Assembly (NCBI RefSeq): GCF_002081825.1
Contig: NZ_MUKU01000047.1
Location: forward strand, 1-36,309
Origin: Chromobacterium haemolyticum
GTDB lineage: Bacteria > Pseudomonadota > Gammaproteobacteria > Burkholderiales > Chromobacteriaceae
Reading direction: 5' to 3'
DNA: 36,309 nt
Part shown: piece by piece, positions 8,728-16,879 of the stretch
Layout of the letters: each line of letters begins with the position of its first letter
Position numbering within the stretch: the first letter of the stretch is position 1
Made by a program: the position numbers and the translations under genes
Notes under the pieces: model-generated
Databases searched by the model: none
The model's input: the letters and a program-made list of their open reading frames with translations, nothing else
Told to the model about the DNA's origin: nothing

Positions 8728-8868
8728 GAAGCTGTTCAAAGTCTTGCGAGCAAGAGCGAGACAAGGCGAAAGCGAGCGAAAAAGCGGAATGTACACGTGG
8801 CACATGAGCATTTTTGAGCTGGTTTTCAACGCCGTATCGCTGACGCGCAGCAGACCTTGAACAGGCTC
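8728..8868 (-). mobile_element. MITE-like element, copy 1 (141 bp)
   Basis: The terminal inverted repeats are GAAGCTGTTCAAAGTCT on the left and GAGCCTGTTCAAGGTCT read inwards from the right (14 of 17 match). It is flanked by TTA at 8725-8727 and 8869-8871, a 3-bp TNA target duplication. The right TTA is the stop codon of ubiE (TAA on the minus strand). On the minus strand the interior shares the core CATGTGCCACGTGTACATTC and the TTTCGCCTTGTCTCGC block with copies 2 and 3. There is no open reading frame of note. Confidence 0.8.
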
Positions 8869-9603
8869 TTAGAACTTGTAGCCCTTATGCAGGGCCACCA
8901 CGCCTCCGCTCATATTGTGGTAATCCACCTTGCCGAAGCCGGCGTCCAGCATCATCTGCTTCAGCGTTTCCTGATCGGGATGCATGCGGATGGATTCGGC
9001 CAGGTACTGATAGCTGTCGGGGTCGTTAGCCACCAGCTTGCCCATCACCGGCAGCGCCTTGAAGGAGTAGAAATCGTAGAACGGCGACAGCGGCTTCCAC
9101 ACTTTGGAGAACTCCAGCACCATCAGCTTGCCGCCCGGCTTCAGCACCCGGCACATTTCCTTCAGCGCCGCGTCCTTGTGGGTCATATTGCGCAGGCCGA
9201 AAGCCACCGACACCGCGTCGAAGTAATTGTCGGGGAAGGGCAGCTTCTCCGCGTCGGCCAGCGATACCGGCAGCATCAGGCCGTCGTCCAGCAGCCGGTC
9301 TCGGCCCACGGTCAGCATGGAGCTGTTGATGTCGGTCAGCCACACTTCGCCGCTCTTGCCCACGCGCTTGGCCCAGCCGCGGGACAGGTCGCCGGTGCCG
9401 CCGGCGATGTCCAGCACCTTGTCGCCGGCCTTGACGCCGGAAGTGGTCAGGGTGAAGTGCTTCCACACGCGGTGCAGCCCGCCCGACATCAGGTCGTTCA
9501 TCACATCGTATTTCTTGGCCACCGAGTGGAACACATCGGCCACCTTGGCGGCTTTTTCGCTTTCGGCTACGGTCTTGAAGCCGAAGTGGGTCGTCTTGTC
9601 CAT
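8869..9603 (-). CDS. ubiE: UbiE, demethylmenaquinone/ubiquinone C-methyltransferase
   Basis: The start at 9603 ([17 protein letters not shown]) gives 244 residues. GGGAGTG lies just upstream and this N-terminus is typical of UbiE. The SAM-binding motif is [12 protein letters not shown]; the characteristic [15 protein letters not shown] and [17 protein letters not shown]-terminus are also present. It methylates the quinone ring during ubiquinone synthesis, using S-adenosylmethionine. The gene starts two bases after the DUF971 stop. Its TAA stop codon is also one half of the target duplication of the repeat element that follows it. Confidence 0.97.
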   Translation of the reverse strand: MDKTTHFGFKTVAESEKAAKVADVFHSVAKKYDVMNDLMSGGLHRVWKHFTLTTSGVKAGDKVLDIAGGTGDLSRGWAKRVGKSGEVWLTDINSSMLTVGRDRLLDDGLMLPVSLADAEKLPFPDNYFDAVSVAFGLRNMTHKDAALKEMCRVLKPGGKLMVLEFSKVWKPLSPFYDFYSFKALPVMGKLVANDPDSYQYLAESIRMHPDQETLKQMMLDAGFGKVDYHNMSGGVVALHKGYKF

Positions 9604-9605
9604 GG

Positions 9606-9977
9606 TCACTCCCTGCTCGCGCCTGCGGCGGCGAGGCGATTGAGATAATCCTGCCAGTACTGGTCGCGCTTGGCGCCCAGCTCGTATAGATAGCTCCAGC
9701 TGTACAGCCCGCTGTCGTGGCCGTCGTCGAAAGTGATCTTCAGCGCGTAATGGCCCACCGGCTCCAGCGCGGTGACGGCGACATGGCGCTTGCCGGTTTG
9801 CAGCACTTCCTGGCCGGCGCCGTGGCCGCGCACTTCCGCCGAAGGCGAGTAGACGCGCAGGTATTCGCAAGGCAGTTCGAAGCGGGCGCCGTCGTCGAAG
9901 CTGATTTCCAGCACGCGGGACACCGCGTGCAGCTGGATTTCCTGCGGCGCGGGCGCGTCGGGGGAGAGTCCGGACAT
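9606..9977 (-). CDS. DUF971 / gamma-butyrobetaine hydroxylase-like N-terminal domain protein
   Basis: This 123-residue protein is a single DUF971 domain ([27 protein letters not shown] and [21 protein letters not shown]). The same domain forms the N-terminus of gamma-butyrobetaine hydroxylase, but the catalytic oxygenase part is absent here. The stand-alone form is commonly next to ubiE in beta- and gammaproteobacteria, which hints at a link with quinone or iron-sulfur metabolism; the molecular role is not known to me. The start has GAGGA upstream. It follows queA by 36 bp and precedes ubiE by two bases, so all are probably cotranscribed. Confidence 0.88.
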   Translation of the reverse strand: MSGLSPDAPAPQEIQLHAVSRVLEISFDDGARFELPCEYLRVYSPSAEVRGHGAGQEVLQTGKRHVAVTALEPVGHYALKITFDDGHDSGLYSWSYLYELGAKRDQYWQDYLNRLAAAGASRE

Positions 9978-10013
9978 GGTCTGATCCTCAAAGGCGGCCG
10001 ATTAAGCCGCGCA

Positions 10014-11036
10014 TCAGTCTTTTCGTTCCAGCAGCATGGCGTCGCCATAGCTGAAGAAACGGTATTCCTGCTCCACCGCGTGCTGGTAGGCGGCGCGGAT
10101 TTCCTCGTAGCCGGCGAAGGCCGAGACCAACATCAGCAGCGTGGACTTGGGCAGGTGGAAATTGGTCAGCAGGCGGTCCACCACCCGGAAGCGGTAGCCC
10201 GGGGTGATGAAGATGTCGGTTTCGCCGCAGCCGGCGGCCAGCTCGCCGCCGCGGGCGGCGGATTCCAGCGCGCGCATGCTGGTGGTGCCCACCGACAGCA
10301 CTTTGCGGCCGGCGGCGTGGGCTTCTGCTATCAGCGCGCGGGTGGCTTCCGGCACTTCGTAAATCTCGCTGTGCATCTTGTGCTCGGCGATATTATCCAC
10401 CCGAACCGGCTGGAAGGTGCCGGCGCCGACGTGCAGGGTGACATAGGCCAGTTGCACGCCTTTGGCGCGCAGTTGCTCCAGCATGTCTTCAGTAAAGTGC
10501 AGGCCGGCGGTGGGCGCCGCCACCGCGCCGCGTTCGCGGGCGTAGACGGTTTGGTAGCGCTCGTCATCCTCGTGGCCGGCGCCGCGTTCTATATAAGGCG
10601 GCAGCGGCAGCTTGCCGGAGGCTTCCAGGATGTCGAACAGATTGTCTTCGGCCAGGAAGCGCAGCTTGAACAGTTCGCCGTGGCGCTCTACCATTTCCGC
10701 CTCCCAGCGATCGGCGAAGATCAGCCGGGTGCCGGGTTTGGGCGATTTGGAGGCGCGGACGTGGGCCAGCGCGGAGTGCGCGTCCAGCACGCGTTCGATC
10801 AGCGCCTCAACCTTGCCGCCGCTGGCTTTTTCGCCAAACAGCCGCGCCTTGATCACGCGGGTGTCGTTGAACACCATCACGTCGCCGGGGCTGACCTGAT
10901 CGATGAAATCGGTAAAGCGCAGATTGGCGCGGTTATGGCCGGCCACGCGCAGCAAGCGGCTGGCGCCGCGCTCCGCCGGAGGGTGCTGGGCGATCAGGCG
11001 CTCGGGCAGGTGGTAGTCGAAGTCGGAAAGCTGCAT
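10014..11036 (-). CDS. queA: QueA, S-adenosylmethionine:tRNA ribosyltransferase-isomerase
   Basis: From the ATG at 11036 the product is 340 residues and begins [19 protein letters not shown], the standard QueA N-terminus. Other family hallmarks are [30 protein letters not shown], and [18 protein letters not shown]. It transfers the ribosyl part of SAM to 7-aminomethyl-7-deazaguanine in tRNA, making epoxyqueuosine. queF, encoding an earlier step, is in the same window. QueA is the first gene of the leftward queA-DUF971-ubiE-ubiJ-ubiB group. A TATAAT box lies 28 bp upstream. Confidence 0.97.
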   Translation of the reverse strand: MQLSDFDYHLPERLIAQHPPAERGASRLLRVAGHNRANLRFTDFIDQVSPGDVMVFNDTRVIKARLFGEKASGGKVEALIERVLDAHSALAHVRASKSPKPGTRLIFADRWEAEMVERHGELFKLRFLAEDNLFDILEASGKLPLPPYIERGAGHEDDERYQTVYARERGAVAAPTAGLHFTEDMLEQLRAKGVQLAYVTLHVGAGTFQPVRVDNIAEHKMHSEIYEVPEATRALIAEAHAAGRKVLSVGTTSMRALESAARGGELAAGCGETDIFITPGYRFRVVDRLLTNFHLPKSTLLMLVSAFAGYEEIRAAYQHAVEQEYRFFSYGDAMLLERKD

Positions 11037-11063
11037 AAGACGTAAAAGATTCAGAATCGGCAA

Positions 11064-11069
11064 ATTATA
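11064..11069 (-). promoter_or_regulatory. Probable -10 box of the queA promoter
   Basis: On the minus strand TATAAT occurs here, 28 bp before the queA ATG, in the 279-bp divergent gap between queA and aroQ. No good -35 hexamer lies 16-18 bp upstream, where the DNA is very GC-rich. The rest of the gap (11070-11315) shows nothing I can name. Confidence 0.5.
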
Positions 11070-11315
11070 CCCGTGCCGCCGCCCGCCGGCATCTGCTTAG
11101 TGAGCGAAGTGGCGGGATTTGCGCTGAATCAACATCGATTTTCGGCAAGACGGTAAAAACTTGCCAGGCGGAAAAACGCCCGTGGATACTAGTGCTTTGA
11201 CTCGAAGAATCGCCGTGTTTGGCGTCCAAACAACTGTTTGAAATGATGCAAAAGCTAGACATCTTGCAGCGAATTGCGGCAAACTCGCGCCCAAGATGAT
11301 AAACAGGAGCAGGCT

Positions 11316-11765
11316 TTGACCGGAAAAATCCTCGTGTTGCACGGCCCCAACCTCAATCTGCTGGGACAGCGGGAGCCGCAGCACTACGGCCGGGAAACGC
11401 TTGACGATATCAACCAGCGGCTGGAACAGCAGGCTAGCGCCGCGGGGTTTGAATTGTCGGCATTGCAGAGCAATGCGGAACATGTGTTGATTGATCGCGT
11501 GCAGCAGTGCCTGCATGACGGTACTGCCTTCATTCTGGTCAATCCGGCCGCTTTCACCCATACCAGCGTCGCCTTGCGCGATGCGTTGGCGGCGGTGCGA
11601 GTGCCGTTTATCGAAGTCCACCTTTCCAACGTTCATGCCCGCGAACCGTTCCGCCAACATTCGTATTTCTCCGACCTCGCGGTCGGCGTGATCTGCGGAC
11701 TCGGCGCCCATGGTTATGAACTGGCGCTTGCGCACGCCATCCGGCACCTTGCCGCGCAAGCCTAA
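11316..11765 (+). CDS. aroQ: AroQ, type II 3-dehydroquinate dehydratase
   Basis: The probable start is TTG 11316, six bases after GGAG, giving 149 residues beginning [21 protein letters not shown]. There is no better ATG nearby. Active-site features are GPNLNLLG, the catalytic tyrosine Y24 in QHYG, the [16 protein letters not shown] segment with the conserved histidine, and [17 protein letters not shown]. It dehydrates 3-dehydroquinate in the shikimate pathway. It is the first gene before accB, 36 bp away, an order common in beta- and gammaproteobacteria. Confidence 0.97.
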   Translation: MTGKILVLHGPNLNLLGQREPQHYGRETLDDINQRLEQQASAAGFELSALQSNAEHVLIDRVQQCLHDGTAFILVNPAAFTHTSVALRDALAAVRVPFIEVHLSNVHAREPFRQHSYFSDLAVGVICGLGAHGYELALAHAIRHLAAQA

Positions 11766-11801
11766 CTCACTCTACCGAATATCCCACTCGAAGGATTATC
11801 A

Positions 11802-12257
11802 ATGGATCTCCGTAAACTCAAGAAGCTGATCGATCTCGTCGAGGAATCCGGCATCGCCGAACTCGAAGTGACCGAGGGGGAAGAAAAAGTCCGCATCACC
11901 CGCGTATCCGCCGCGCCGCAGATGGCCTACGCTCAGCCGATGACCGCGCTGCATGTGCCCAACGCCCAAGCCGCCGCCGTGGCCGCTCCGGCCGCCGAGG
12001 CCGCCGCGCCGGCCAGCAACGACAAGAACGCGATGAAGTCGCCCATGGTGGGTACTTTCTATCGCTCGCCCAGCCCGGGCGCCAAGAGCTTCATCGAGGT
12101 GGGTCAGAGCGTTAACGCCGGCGATACCCTGTGCATCATCGAAGCGATGAAGCTGATGAACGAGATCGAAGCCGACCGCTCCGGCGTGGTCAAGGCCATT
12201 CTGGTTGAAGACGGCCAGCCGGTGGAATTCGGCGAGCCGTTGTTCATCATCGAGTAA
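11802..12257 (+). CDS. accB: AccB, biotin carboxyl carrier protein of acetyl-CoA carboxylase
   Basis: The 151-residue protein has the family-specific N-terminal segment ([23 protein letters not shown] is recognisable), an Ala/Pro-rich hinge at about 55-73, and a biotinyl domain. Biotin is attached to K117 in [12 protein letters not shown]. The thumb-like insertion ([19 protein letters not shown]) is typical of acetyl-CoA carboxylase BCCP. It carries CO2 from AccC to the carboxyltransferase in the first step of fatty-acid synthesis. The ribosome-binding site is GAAGGA. Two strong hairpins separate it from accC. Confidence 0.98.
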   Translation: MDLRKLKKLIDLVEESGIAELEVTEGEEKVRITRVSAAPQMAYAQPMTALHVPNAQAAAVAAPAAEAAAPASNDKNAMKSPMVGTFYRSPSPGAKSFIEVGQSVNAGDTLCIIEAMKLMNEIEADRSGVVKAILVEDGQPVEFGEPLFIIE

Positions 12258-12273
12258 GCCAGACGACAGGCTG

Positions 12274-12313
12274 ACGGCAAGGGGGCACGGCACAGCGTCT
12301 GTGCCCTTGTCGT
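12274..12313 (+). other. Hairpin I between accB and accC
   Basis: Positions 12274-12288 pair with 12301-12313: thirteen base pairs including one G-U, a two-base bulge at 12284-12285, and a 12-nt loop. No T run follows, so it does not look like an intrinsic terminator. Confidence 0.6.
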
Positions 12314-12328
12314 TTGCCACGACAGCAT

Positions 12329-12366
12329 TGGCGGCCCCGCCGGCGACAACGCCGGCGGGGCCGCCA
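12329..12366 (+). other. Hairpin II between accB and accC (17-bp perfect GC-rich stem)
   Basis: TGGCGGCCCCGCCGGCG at 12329-12345 pairs perfectly with 12350-12366 across a four-base loop (ACAA). It ends 12 bases before the accC ATG, right at its ribosome-binding site. It lacks a following T run, so an RNA-stability, processing or translational role is more likely than termination. Confidence 0.75.
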
Positions 12367-12378
12367 GCGGAGAATTCC

Positions 12379-13737
12379 ATGTTTGAAAAAATTCTGATTG
12401 CCAACCGGGGCGAAATCGCCCTGCGTATCCAGCGCGCCTGCCGCGAAATGGGCATCAAGACCGTGGTGGTGCATTCCGAGGCCGACCGCGAAGCCAAGTA
12501 CGTGAAGCTGGCCGACGAGTCGGTCTGCATCGGCCCGGCGCCTAGCGGCAAGAGCTATCTGAACGTGCCGGCCCTGATCGCCGCCGCCGAAGTGACCGAC
12601 TCCCAGGCCATCCACCCGGGTTACGGCTTTTTGTCCGAGAACGCCGACTTCGCCGAGCGTGTGGAGCAATCCGGCTTTGTATTCATCGGCCCGCGTCCGG
12701 ACACCATCCGCCAGATGGGCGACAAGGTGTCCGCCAAGAACGCGATGATAGCGGCTGGCGTGCCCTGCGTGCCGGGTTCCGACGGCGCCTTGCCGGACGA
12801 TCCGGCCGAGATCGTCAAGATCGCCAAGAAAATCGGCTTCCCGGTGATCATCAAGGCCGCCGGCGGCGGCGGCGGTCGCGGCATGCGCGTGGTGCATACC
12901 GAAGGCGCCTTGATCAATTCGGTGCAGATGACGCGCACCGAAGCCGGCGCGGCTTTCGGCAACCCCACCGTCTACATGGAAAAATTCCTGGAAGAGCCGC
13001 GCCACATCGAAATCCAGATCCTGGCCGACGAATACGGCAACGCCATCTATCTGGGCGAGCGCGACTGCTCCATGCAGCGCCGCCACCAGAAGATCATCGA
13101 GGAAGCGCCGGCGCCGGGCATCACCGACAAGCAGCGCCAGAAGATTGGCGAAGCCTGCGCCGAAGCCTGCCGACGCATCGGCTACCGCGGCGCCGGCACT
13201 TTCGAATTCCTGTTCGAGCGAGGCGAGTTCTACTTCATCGAGATGAATACCCGCGTGCAGGTTGAGCACCCGGTGACCGAGATGATCACCGGCATCGACA
13301 TCGTTCAAGAGCAGATCCGCATCGCCGCTGGCGAGAAACTGCGCTACAAACAGAAAGACGTGGTGTTGCGCGGCCATGCGATGGAGTGCCGGATCAACGC
13401 GGAGGACCCGTTCACCTTCGTGCCGTCCCCGGGCAAGATCGAAAGCTACCATCCGGCCGGCGGCCCGGGCATTCGCATCGATTCGCATATTTACCAGGGC
13501 TACACCGTGCCTTCGCATTACGATTCCATGGTGGGCAAGCTGATCGCCTTCGGCGATACCCGCGAGCAGGCGATGGCGCGGATGCGGGTGGCGTTGTCGG
13601 AAATCTCCATTTCCGGCATCAAAACCAATATCCCGCTGCATCAGGAACTGTTCATGGACGCGGCCTTCCAACGCGGCGGCACATGCATTCATTATCTGGA
13701 GCAGCGTTTGTCGCAGCAGAAAAAAGGGGGCGCGTGA
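12379..13737 (+). CDS. accC: AccC, biotin carboxylase subunit of acetyl-CoA carboxylase
   Basis: The 452-residue product begins [21 protein letters not shown], the standard AccC N-terminus. The ATP-grasp domain shows the glycine-rich loop [14 protein letters not shown], and later [14 protein letters not shown] and [16 protein letters not shown] with catalytic residues. It uses ATP and bicarbonate to carboxylate the biotin on AccB. GCGGAGAA lies upstream of the ATG, just after hairpin II. Its TGA stop overlaps the prmA ATG by one base. Confidence 0.98.
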   Translation: MFEKILIANRGEIALRIQRACREMGIKTVVVHSEADREAKYVKLADESVCIGPAPSGKSYLNVPALIAAAEVTDSQAIHPGYGFLSENADFAERVEQSGFVFIGPRPDTIRQMGDKVSAKNAMIAAGVPCVPGSDGALPDDPAEIVKIAKKIGFPVIIKAAGGGGGRGMRVVHTEGALINSVQMTRTEAGAAFGNPTVYMEKFLEEPRHIEIQILADEYGNAIYLGERDCSMQRRHQKIIEEAPAPGITDKQRQKIGEACAEACRRIGYRGAGTFEFLFERGEFYFIEMNTRVQVEHPVTEMITGIDIVQEQIRIAAGEKLRYKQKDVVLRGHAMECRINAEDPFTFVPSPGKIESYHPAGGPGIRIDSHIYQGYTVPSHYDSMVGKLIAFGDTREQAMARMRVALSEISISGIKTNIPLHQELFMDAAFQRGGTCIHYLEQRLSQQKKGGA

Positions 13738-14633
13738 TGGCCTGGCTGCAAGCCACCATTGACGCCGAGTCAACCGTTGCCGAGCGTCTGGCCGACGCGC
13801 TGATGGACGCCGGCGCGCTGTCCACCGCGATCGAGGACGCCTATGCCGGCACCGAGCGCGAAGAGCCTATTTTCGGCGAGCCCGGCGAGCCGGTGGACAA
13901 GCTGTGGAGCCGCAGCCGCATCATCACCTTGTTTGATGAAGCGGCCGACGTGGCCTTGCTGATCGCCGCCGCCGCCAATGCCTGCGGTCTGAGCCTGCCC
14001 AGCTACAAGGTGGAGCGGGTGGAAGAACAGGATTGGGTGCGTCTGACCCAGTCGCAGTTTGATCCGATCCGGATTTCGGACCGGCTGTGGATCACGCCGA
14101 CCTGGCACGAACCGCCGGCGCCGAACGCCGTCAACCTGCAACTGGATCCGGGCCTGGCCTTCGGCACCGGCAGCCATCCCACCACGCGCTTGTGCCTGCA
14201 GTGGCTGGACGCGCATCTGCAAGGCGGAGAAAGCGTGCTGGACTACGGCTGCGGCTCGGGCATCCTCGCCATCGCCGCGCTAAAGTTGGGCGCGGTCTCG
14301 GCCTTGGGCGTGGATATCGATCCGCAGGCGGTGCGGGCCAGCCAGGACAACGCCGAGCAGAACCAGGTCAAGGCGGATTTCCGCCTGCCGGACCAGAACC
14401 CGGAAGCGGTCTACGACGTGGTACTGGCCAATATCCTGGCCAATCCGCTGCGCATGTTGGGCCAGTTGCTGGCGAGCCACGTCAAAACCGGTGGTAGAAT
14501 CGTGCTTTCAGGCATTCTCGCCGAACAAGCCGAAGAACTGTCGGCCATCTACGAACAATGGTTCCAGATGGACGCTCCGGTGTTCGACGAAGGATGGACC
14601 AGACTGACAGGAACCCGACGCCCCACGGTATGA
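13737..14633 (+). CDS. prmA: PrmA, ribosomal protein L11 methyltransferase
   Basis: The 298-residue protein starts [27 protein letters not shown] at a TGATG overlap with accC, with an AAAGGGGG ribosome-binding site. The N-terminal domain recognises L11. The C-terminal methyltransferase domain contains LDYGCGSGILAIAALKLGA near residue 168, and NILANPL, the catalytic-loop motif of PrmA. PGLAFGTGSHPTTRLCL is also a hallmark. It trimethylates ribosomal protein L11 with SAM. It is translationally coupled to both neighbours (ATGA overlap with the next gene). Confidence 0.97.
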   Translation: MAWLQATIDAESTVAERLADALMDAGALSTAIEDAYAGTEREEPIFGEPGEPVDKLWSRSRIITLFDEAADVALLIAAAANACGLSLPSYKVERVEEQDWVRLTQSQFDPIRISDRLWITPTWHEPPAPNAVNLQLDPGLAFGTGSHPTTRLCLQWLDAHLQGGESVLDYGCGSGILAIAALKLGAVSALGVDIDPQAVRASQDNAEQNQVKADFRLPDQNPEAVYDVVLANILANPLRMLGQLLASHVKTGGRIVLSGILAEQAEELSAIYEQWFQMDAPVFDEGWTRLTGTRRPTV

Positions 14634-15733
14634 CATATACGACACAGTGCCCCAATTGCCAGACACGCTTCAAGGTCAATGATGCCCAATTAGCGGCCGC
14701 CAATGGCTTGGTGCGCTGCGGGCGCTGTTCGCATGTGTTCAACGCCACCGAGCATTTCGTCGCGGCGGAAGCGCCGCCGGCGGAGCCTCCGCGCGCCGCG
14801 GCGCCTCAGCCGGCCGTTCAGCAGCCGGCTGCCCAGCAGCGCGAGGCGCTGGACGATTTCGAACTGGAAGTGCCGGATTTCGATCCGGGCGCCAGCGCGG
14901 CGGAAGCGCCGCCGGACGAGTTGCTGATGCCGCCTCCAATGGCGGAGGAAGCGCCGGCCGCGCGCGCCGACGTCGAGGAATTCCAGCGCGCTTTGGCGGA
15001 GGCGATGCAGAATCGCCATGTCAGCGCGCCGCTGGGCAATCCGTTTGACGCCGAGCCGCCTGCCGCCGCGGAGCCCGCGCCGGAGGTGTTCGGCAACCGC
15101 CGCCGCCCCGCGCCGGAACCGGAACCCGCGCCGGCAGCGGTGCCTGAACCCAAGTTTGAAGAGTCGCCCGCCAGGCCGATGCAGCAAGCGCGCGTCGAAC
15201 CACTGCCTAGCCACGGAGAAGGCGAGCCGGACGAGTCGCCGCGGCGACGCCATCCGGCGCTGACCTTCCTGGCCGTCCTCGCCTCGGCGATCGGCGTGCT
15301 GGTGTTGGCCGGCCAATTGGTGTATTTCAACCGCACCCGCATCGCCGCGGAAGTGCCGGAACTGCGTCCGACGCTGGAAAACCTCTGCGGCGCCGTTGGC
15401 TGTGCGGTGCCTTGGCCCACCGACATCGCTCGCGTGCGAACCGAGTGGTCGGAATTGGCCTTCGTCCCGGATTTCCCCAATCTGATCCAACTGTCCGCCA
15501 CGCTGAAGAACCATGCCACTTACTCCCAGGCCTATCCGATGCTGGAAGTGACGCTGAAGGATTCGGACGATCAGGTGCTGATCCGCAAGGTGTTCGCGCC
15601 CAAGGAGTATTTGAAGGCCGATGATTTCAAGCTCGGCCACTTCAACTCCAACAGCGAGGTCAAGGTGACTATGCGGCTGGACGCGGGCAAGGTGCATGCG
15701 ATGGGGTATAGCCTTTATTGGTTCTATCCTTAA
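14630..15733 (+). CDS. Zinc-ribbon membrane protein of the MJ0042/DUF3426 family
   Basis: The 367-residue protein starts MTYTTQCPNCQTRFKVND with an ATGA overlap with prmA. Four cysteines (C7, C10, C30, C33) form an MJ0042-type zinc ribbon. A long Ala/Pro/Glu-rich, probably disordered region follows to about residue 205. A single membrane helix lies at about 210-230 (LTFLAVLASAIGVLVLAG). A C-terminal DUF3426 domain (about 240-367) is predicted to be periplasmic. Its function is unknown; proteins of this family often follow prmA, as here. The TAA stop at 15731-15733 is also one half of the target duplication of the repeat element that follows. Confidence 0.9.
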   Translation: MTYTTQCPNCQTRFKVNDAQLAAANGLVRCGRCSHVFNATEHFVAAEAPPAEPPRAAAPQPAVQQPAAQQREALDDFELEVPDFDPGASAAEAPPDELLMPPPMAEEAPAARADVEEFQRALAEAMQNRHVSAPLGNPFDAEPPAAAEPAPEVFGNRRRPAPEPEPAPAAVPEPKFEESPARPMQQARVEPLPSHGEGEPDESPRRRHPALTFLAVLASAIGVLVLAGQLVYFNRTRIAAEVPELRPTLENLCGAVGCAVPWPTDIARVRTEWSELAFVPDFPNLIQLSATLKNHATYSQAYPMLEVTLKDSDDQVLIRKVFAPKEYLKADDFKLGHFNSNSEVKVTMRLDAGKVHAMGYSLYWFYP

Positions 15734-15884
15734 GAGCCTGTTTACGATCTGCTACGCGTCGGCGGAATAGTTAGACAAGGGCGTTAAAAACGCTTTCAGA
15801 ATGCTCATGTACCACCTGTACATTCCGCTTTTTCAACCGTTTTCGCCTTGTCTCGCCCTAGCTCGCGAGATCGTAAACAGGCTC
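15734..15884 (+). mobile_element. MITE-like element, copy 2 (151 bp, best preserved)
   Basis: It has perfect 17-bp terminal inverted repeats, GAGCCTGTTTACGATCT at both ends, flanked by TAA at 15731-15733 and 15885-15887. The left TAA is the stop codon of the upstream gene. Inside lie a small hairpin GCGTT-AAA-AACGC at about 15782-15794 and an inverted repeat ATGTAC-CACCT-GTACAT. There is no open reading frame. It lies between a rightward gene and the queF terminator. Confidence 0.85.
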
Positions 15885-15915
15885 TAAGATCCATTATCAT
15901 TGATTCCAGAACGAC

Positions 15916-15943
15916 AAACAGGCCGGCATTTGCCGGCCTGTTT
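15916..15943. terminator. Bidirectional-looking terminator between the DUF3426 gene and queF
   Basis: A perfect 12-bp stem (AAACAGGCCGGC / GCCGGCCTGTTT) with a four-base loop lies between two convergent genes. A T-rich stretch follows on the plus strand and a shorter one on the minus strand. Confidence 0.8.
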
Positions 15944-15965
15944 GCTTTTCCTGTCAGGGAAGACC

Positions 15966-16805
15966 TTATTGTCTAGCGGTGCGGGTGTTCCCCACCGGCA
16001 TTTCGCCGCAATTGCTGCGGAAGGGGTTGATGTCCAGTCCGCCGCGGCGGGTGTAGCGCGCGTAGACGGTGAGCCGGCTGGGCGCGCAGGCGCGCAGCAG
16101 ATCGGTGAAGATGCGCTCCACGCATTGCTCGTGGAATTCATTGTGCTGGCGGAAGCCTATCAGGTAGCGCAGCAGCGCCTCGTGGTCCAGCCGCGGGCCG
16201 GTGTAGCGGATCTGCACGCTGCCCCAGTCCGGCTGGCCGGTGACCAGGCAGTTGGATTTCAGCAGATGGCTGCACAGGGTTTCGCTGACAACGTCGCCGG
16301 CGTCGGCGCGCAGAATCTGCGGGCAGGGCGCGTAGTTGTCCACCTCGATGTCCAGATCGTCGATGCAGTCGCCGGCTAGTTCGGCGATGGTTTCGCCGGC
16401 AAACTGCTGCGGCAGCATGATGTCGACGCCTATCGCCTTGCCGGCGGCGGCGGATAGGTCGTCGGCCAGTTGGCGGCGCAGCGCGTCCAGGCCGGCCATC
16501 CGGGTCTGGTTGTAGCTGTTCAGATAGAGCTTGAACGATTTGGATTCGATCAGCTTAGGGCTGTCGGCCGGGATGCGGAAGGTGGCGATGCCCACTTGCG
16601 GCTTGCCGCGAGCGTTGAGCCAGGACAGTTCGAAACCGGTCCAGATGTCCACGCCGGCAAACGGCAGCGCGGAGGCGTCCACGCCGATTTCATCGCGCTT
16701 GACCTGGCGCGGGATCGGAAACAGCAGGCCGGGAGCGTAATGGTCCTGGTAGCTGACGGTTTTGCCCAGAGGCGATTGCTCCGGGGACATGGCTTGAGTG
16801 TTCAT
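15966..16805 (-). CDS. queF: QueF, NADPH-dependent preQ0 (7-cyano-7-deazaguanine) reductase, long form
   Basis: The 279-residue protein is the bimodular long form of QueF. ESKSFKLYLNSYNQTR at residues 87-102 is the QueF signature. The catalytic cysteine is C186 in KSNCLVTGQPDWGSVQ, and FHEQCVERIF carries the conserved His-Glu pair. It reduces preQ0 to preQ1 for queuosine synthesis. Both the 16805 ATG and an ATG at 16790 (MSPEQSPLG) lack a good ribosome-binding site. A TATAAT lies only eight bases before the 16805 ATG, so the 16790 start, or a leaderless message, is possible. The gene is flanked by a full and a truncated copy of the MITE-like element. Confidence 0.96.
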   Translation of the reverse strand: MNTQAMSPEQSPLGKTVSYQDHYAPGLLFPIPRQVKRDEIGVDASALPFAGVDIWTGFELSWLNARGKPQVGIATFRIPADSPKLIESKSFKLYLNSYNQTRMAGLDALRRQLADDLSAAAGKAIGVDIMLPQQFAGETIAELAGDCIDDLDIEVDNYAPCPQILRADAGDVVSETLCSHLLKSNCLVTGQPDWGSVQIRYTGPRLDHEALLRYLIGFRQHNEFHEQCVERIFTDLLRACAPSRLTVYARYTRRGGLDINPFRSNCGEMPVGNTRTARQ

Positions 16806-16812
16806 GGCTTGA

Positions 16813-16818
16813 ATTATA
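16813..16818 (-). promoter_or_regulatory. Candidate -10 box for queF
   Basis: TATAAT on the minus strand, immediately next to the truncated repeat element at 16821-16878, with no clear -35 box. If used, transcription would begin at about 16806, almost on the first ATG. Confidence 0.4.
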
Positions 16819-16820
16819 TC

Positions 16821-16878
16821 GGTTTCAACGCCTTTCTCTATCTATCCTGCCGACGTACAGCGGATCGTAAGCAGGTTC
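16821..16878 (-). repeat. Truncated MITE-like element (one half)
   Basis: This matches the left half of copy 2 read on the opposite strand: the AACGCC, CTAxCTAT, CCGAC and terminal blocks line up over nearly 60 bp. The end GGATCGTAAGCAGGTTC matches 14 of 17 terminal-repeat bases. The other half is missing. The end lies one base from the TAA stop codon of the next leftward gene (16880-16882). Confidence 0.65.
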
Positions 16879-16879
16879 T

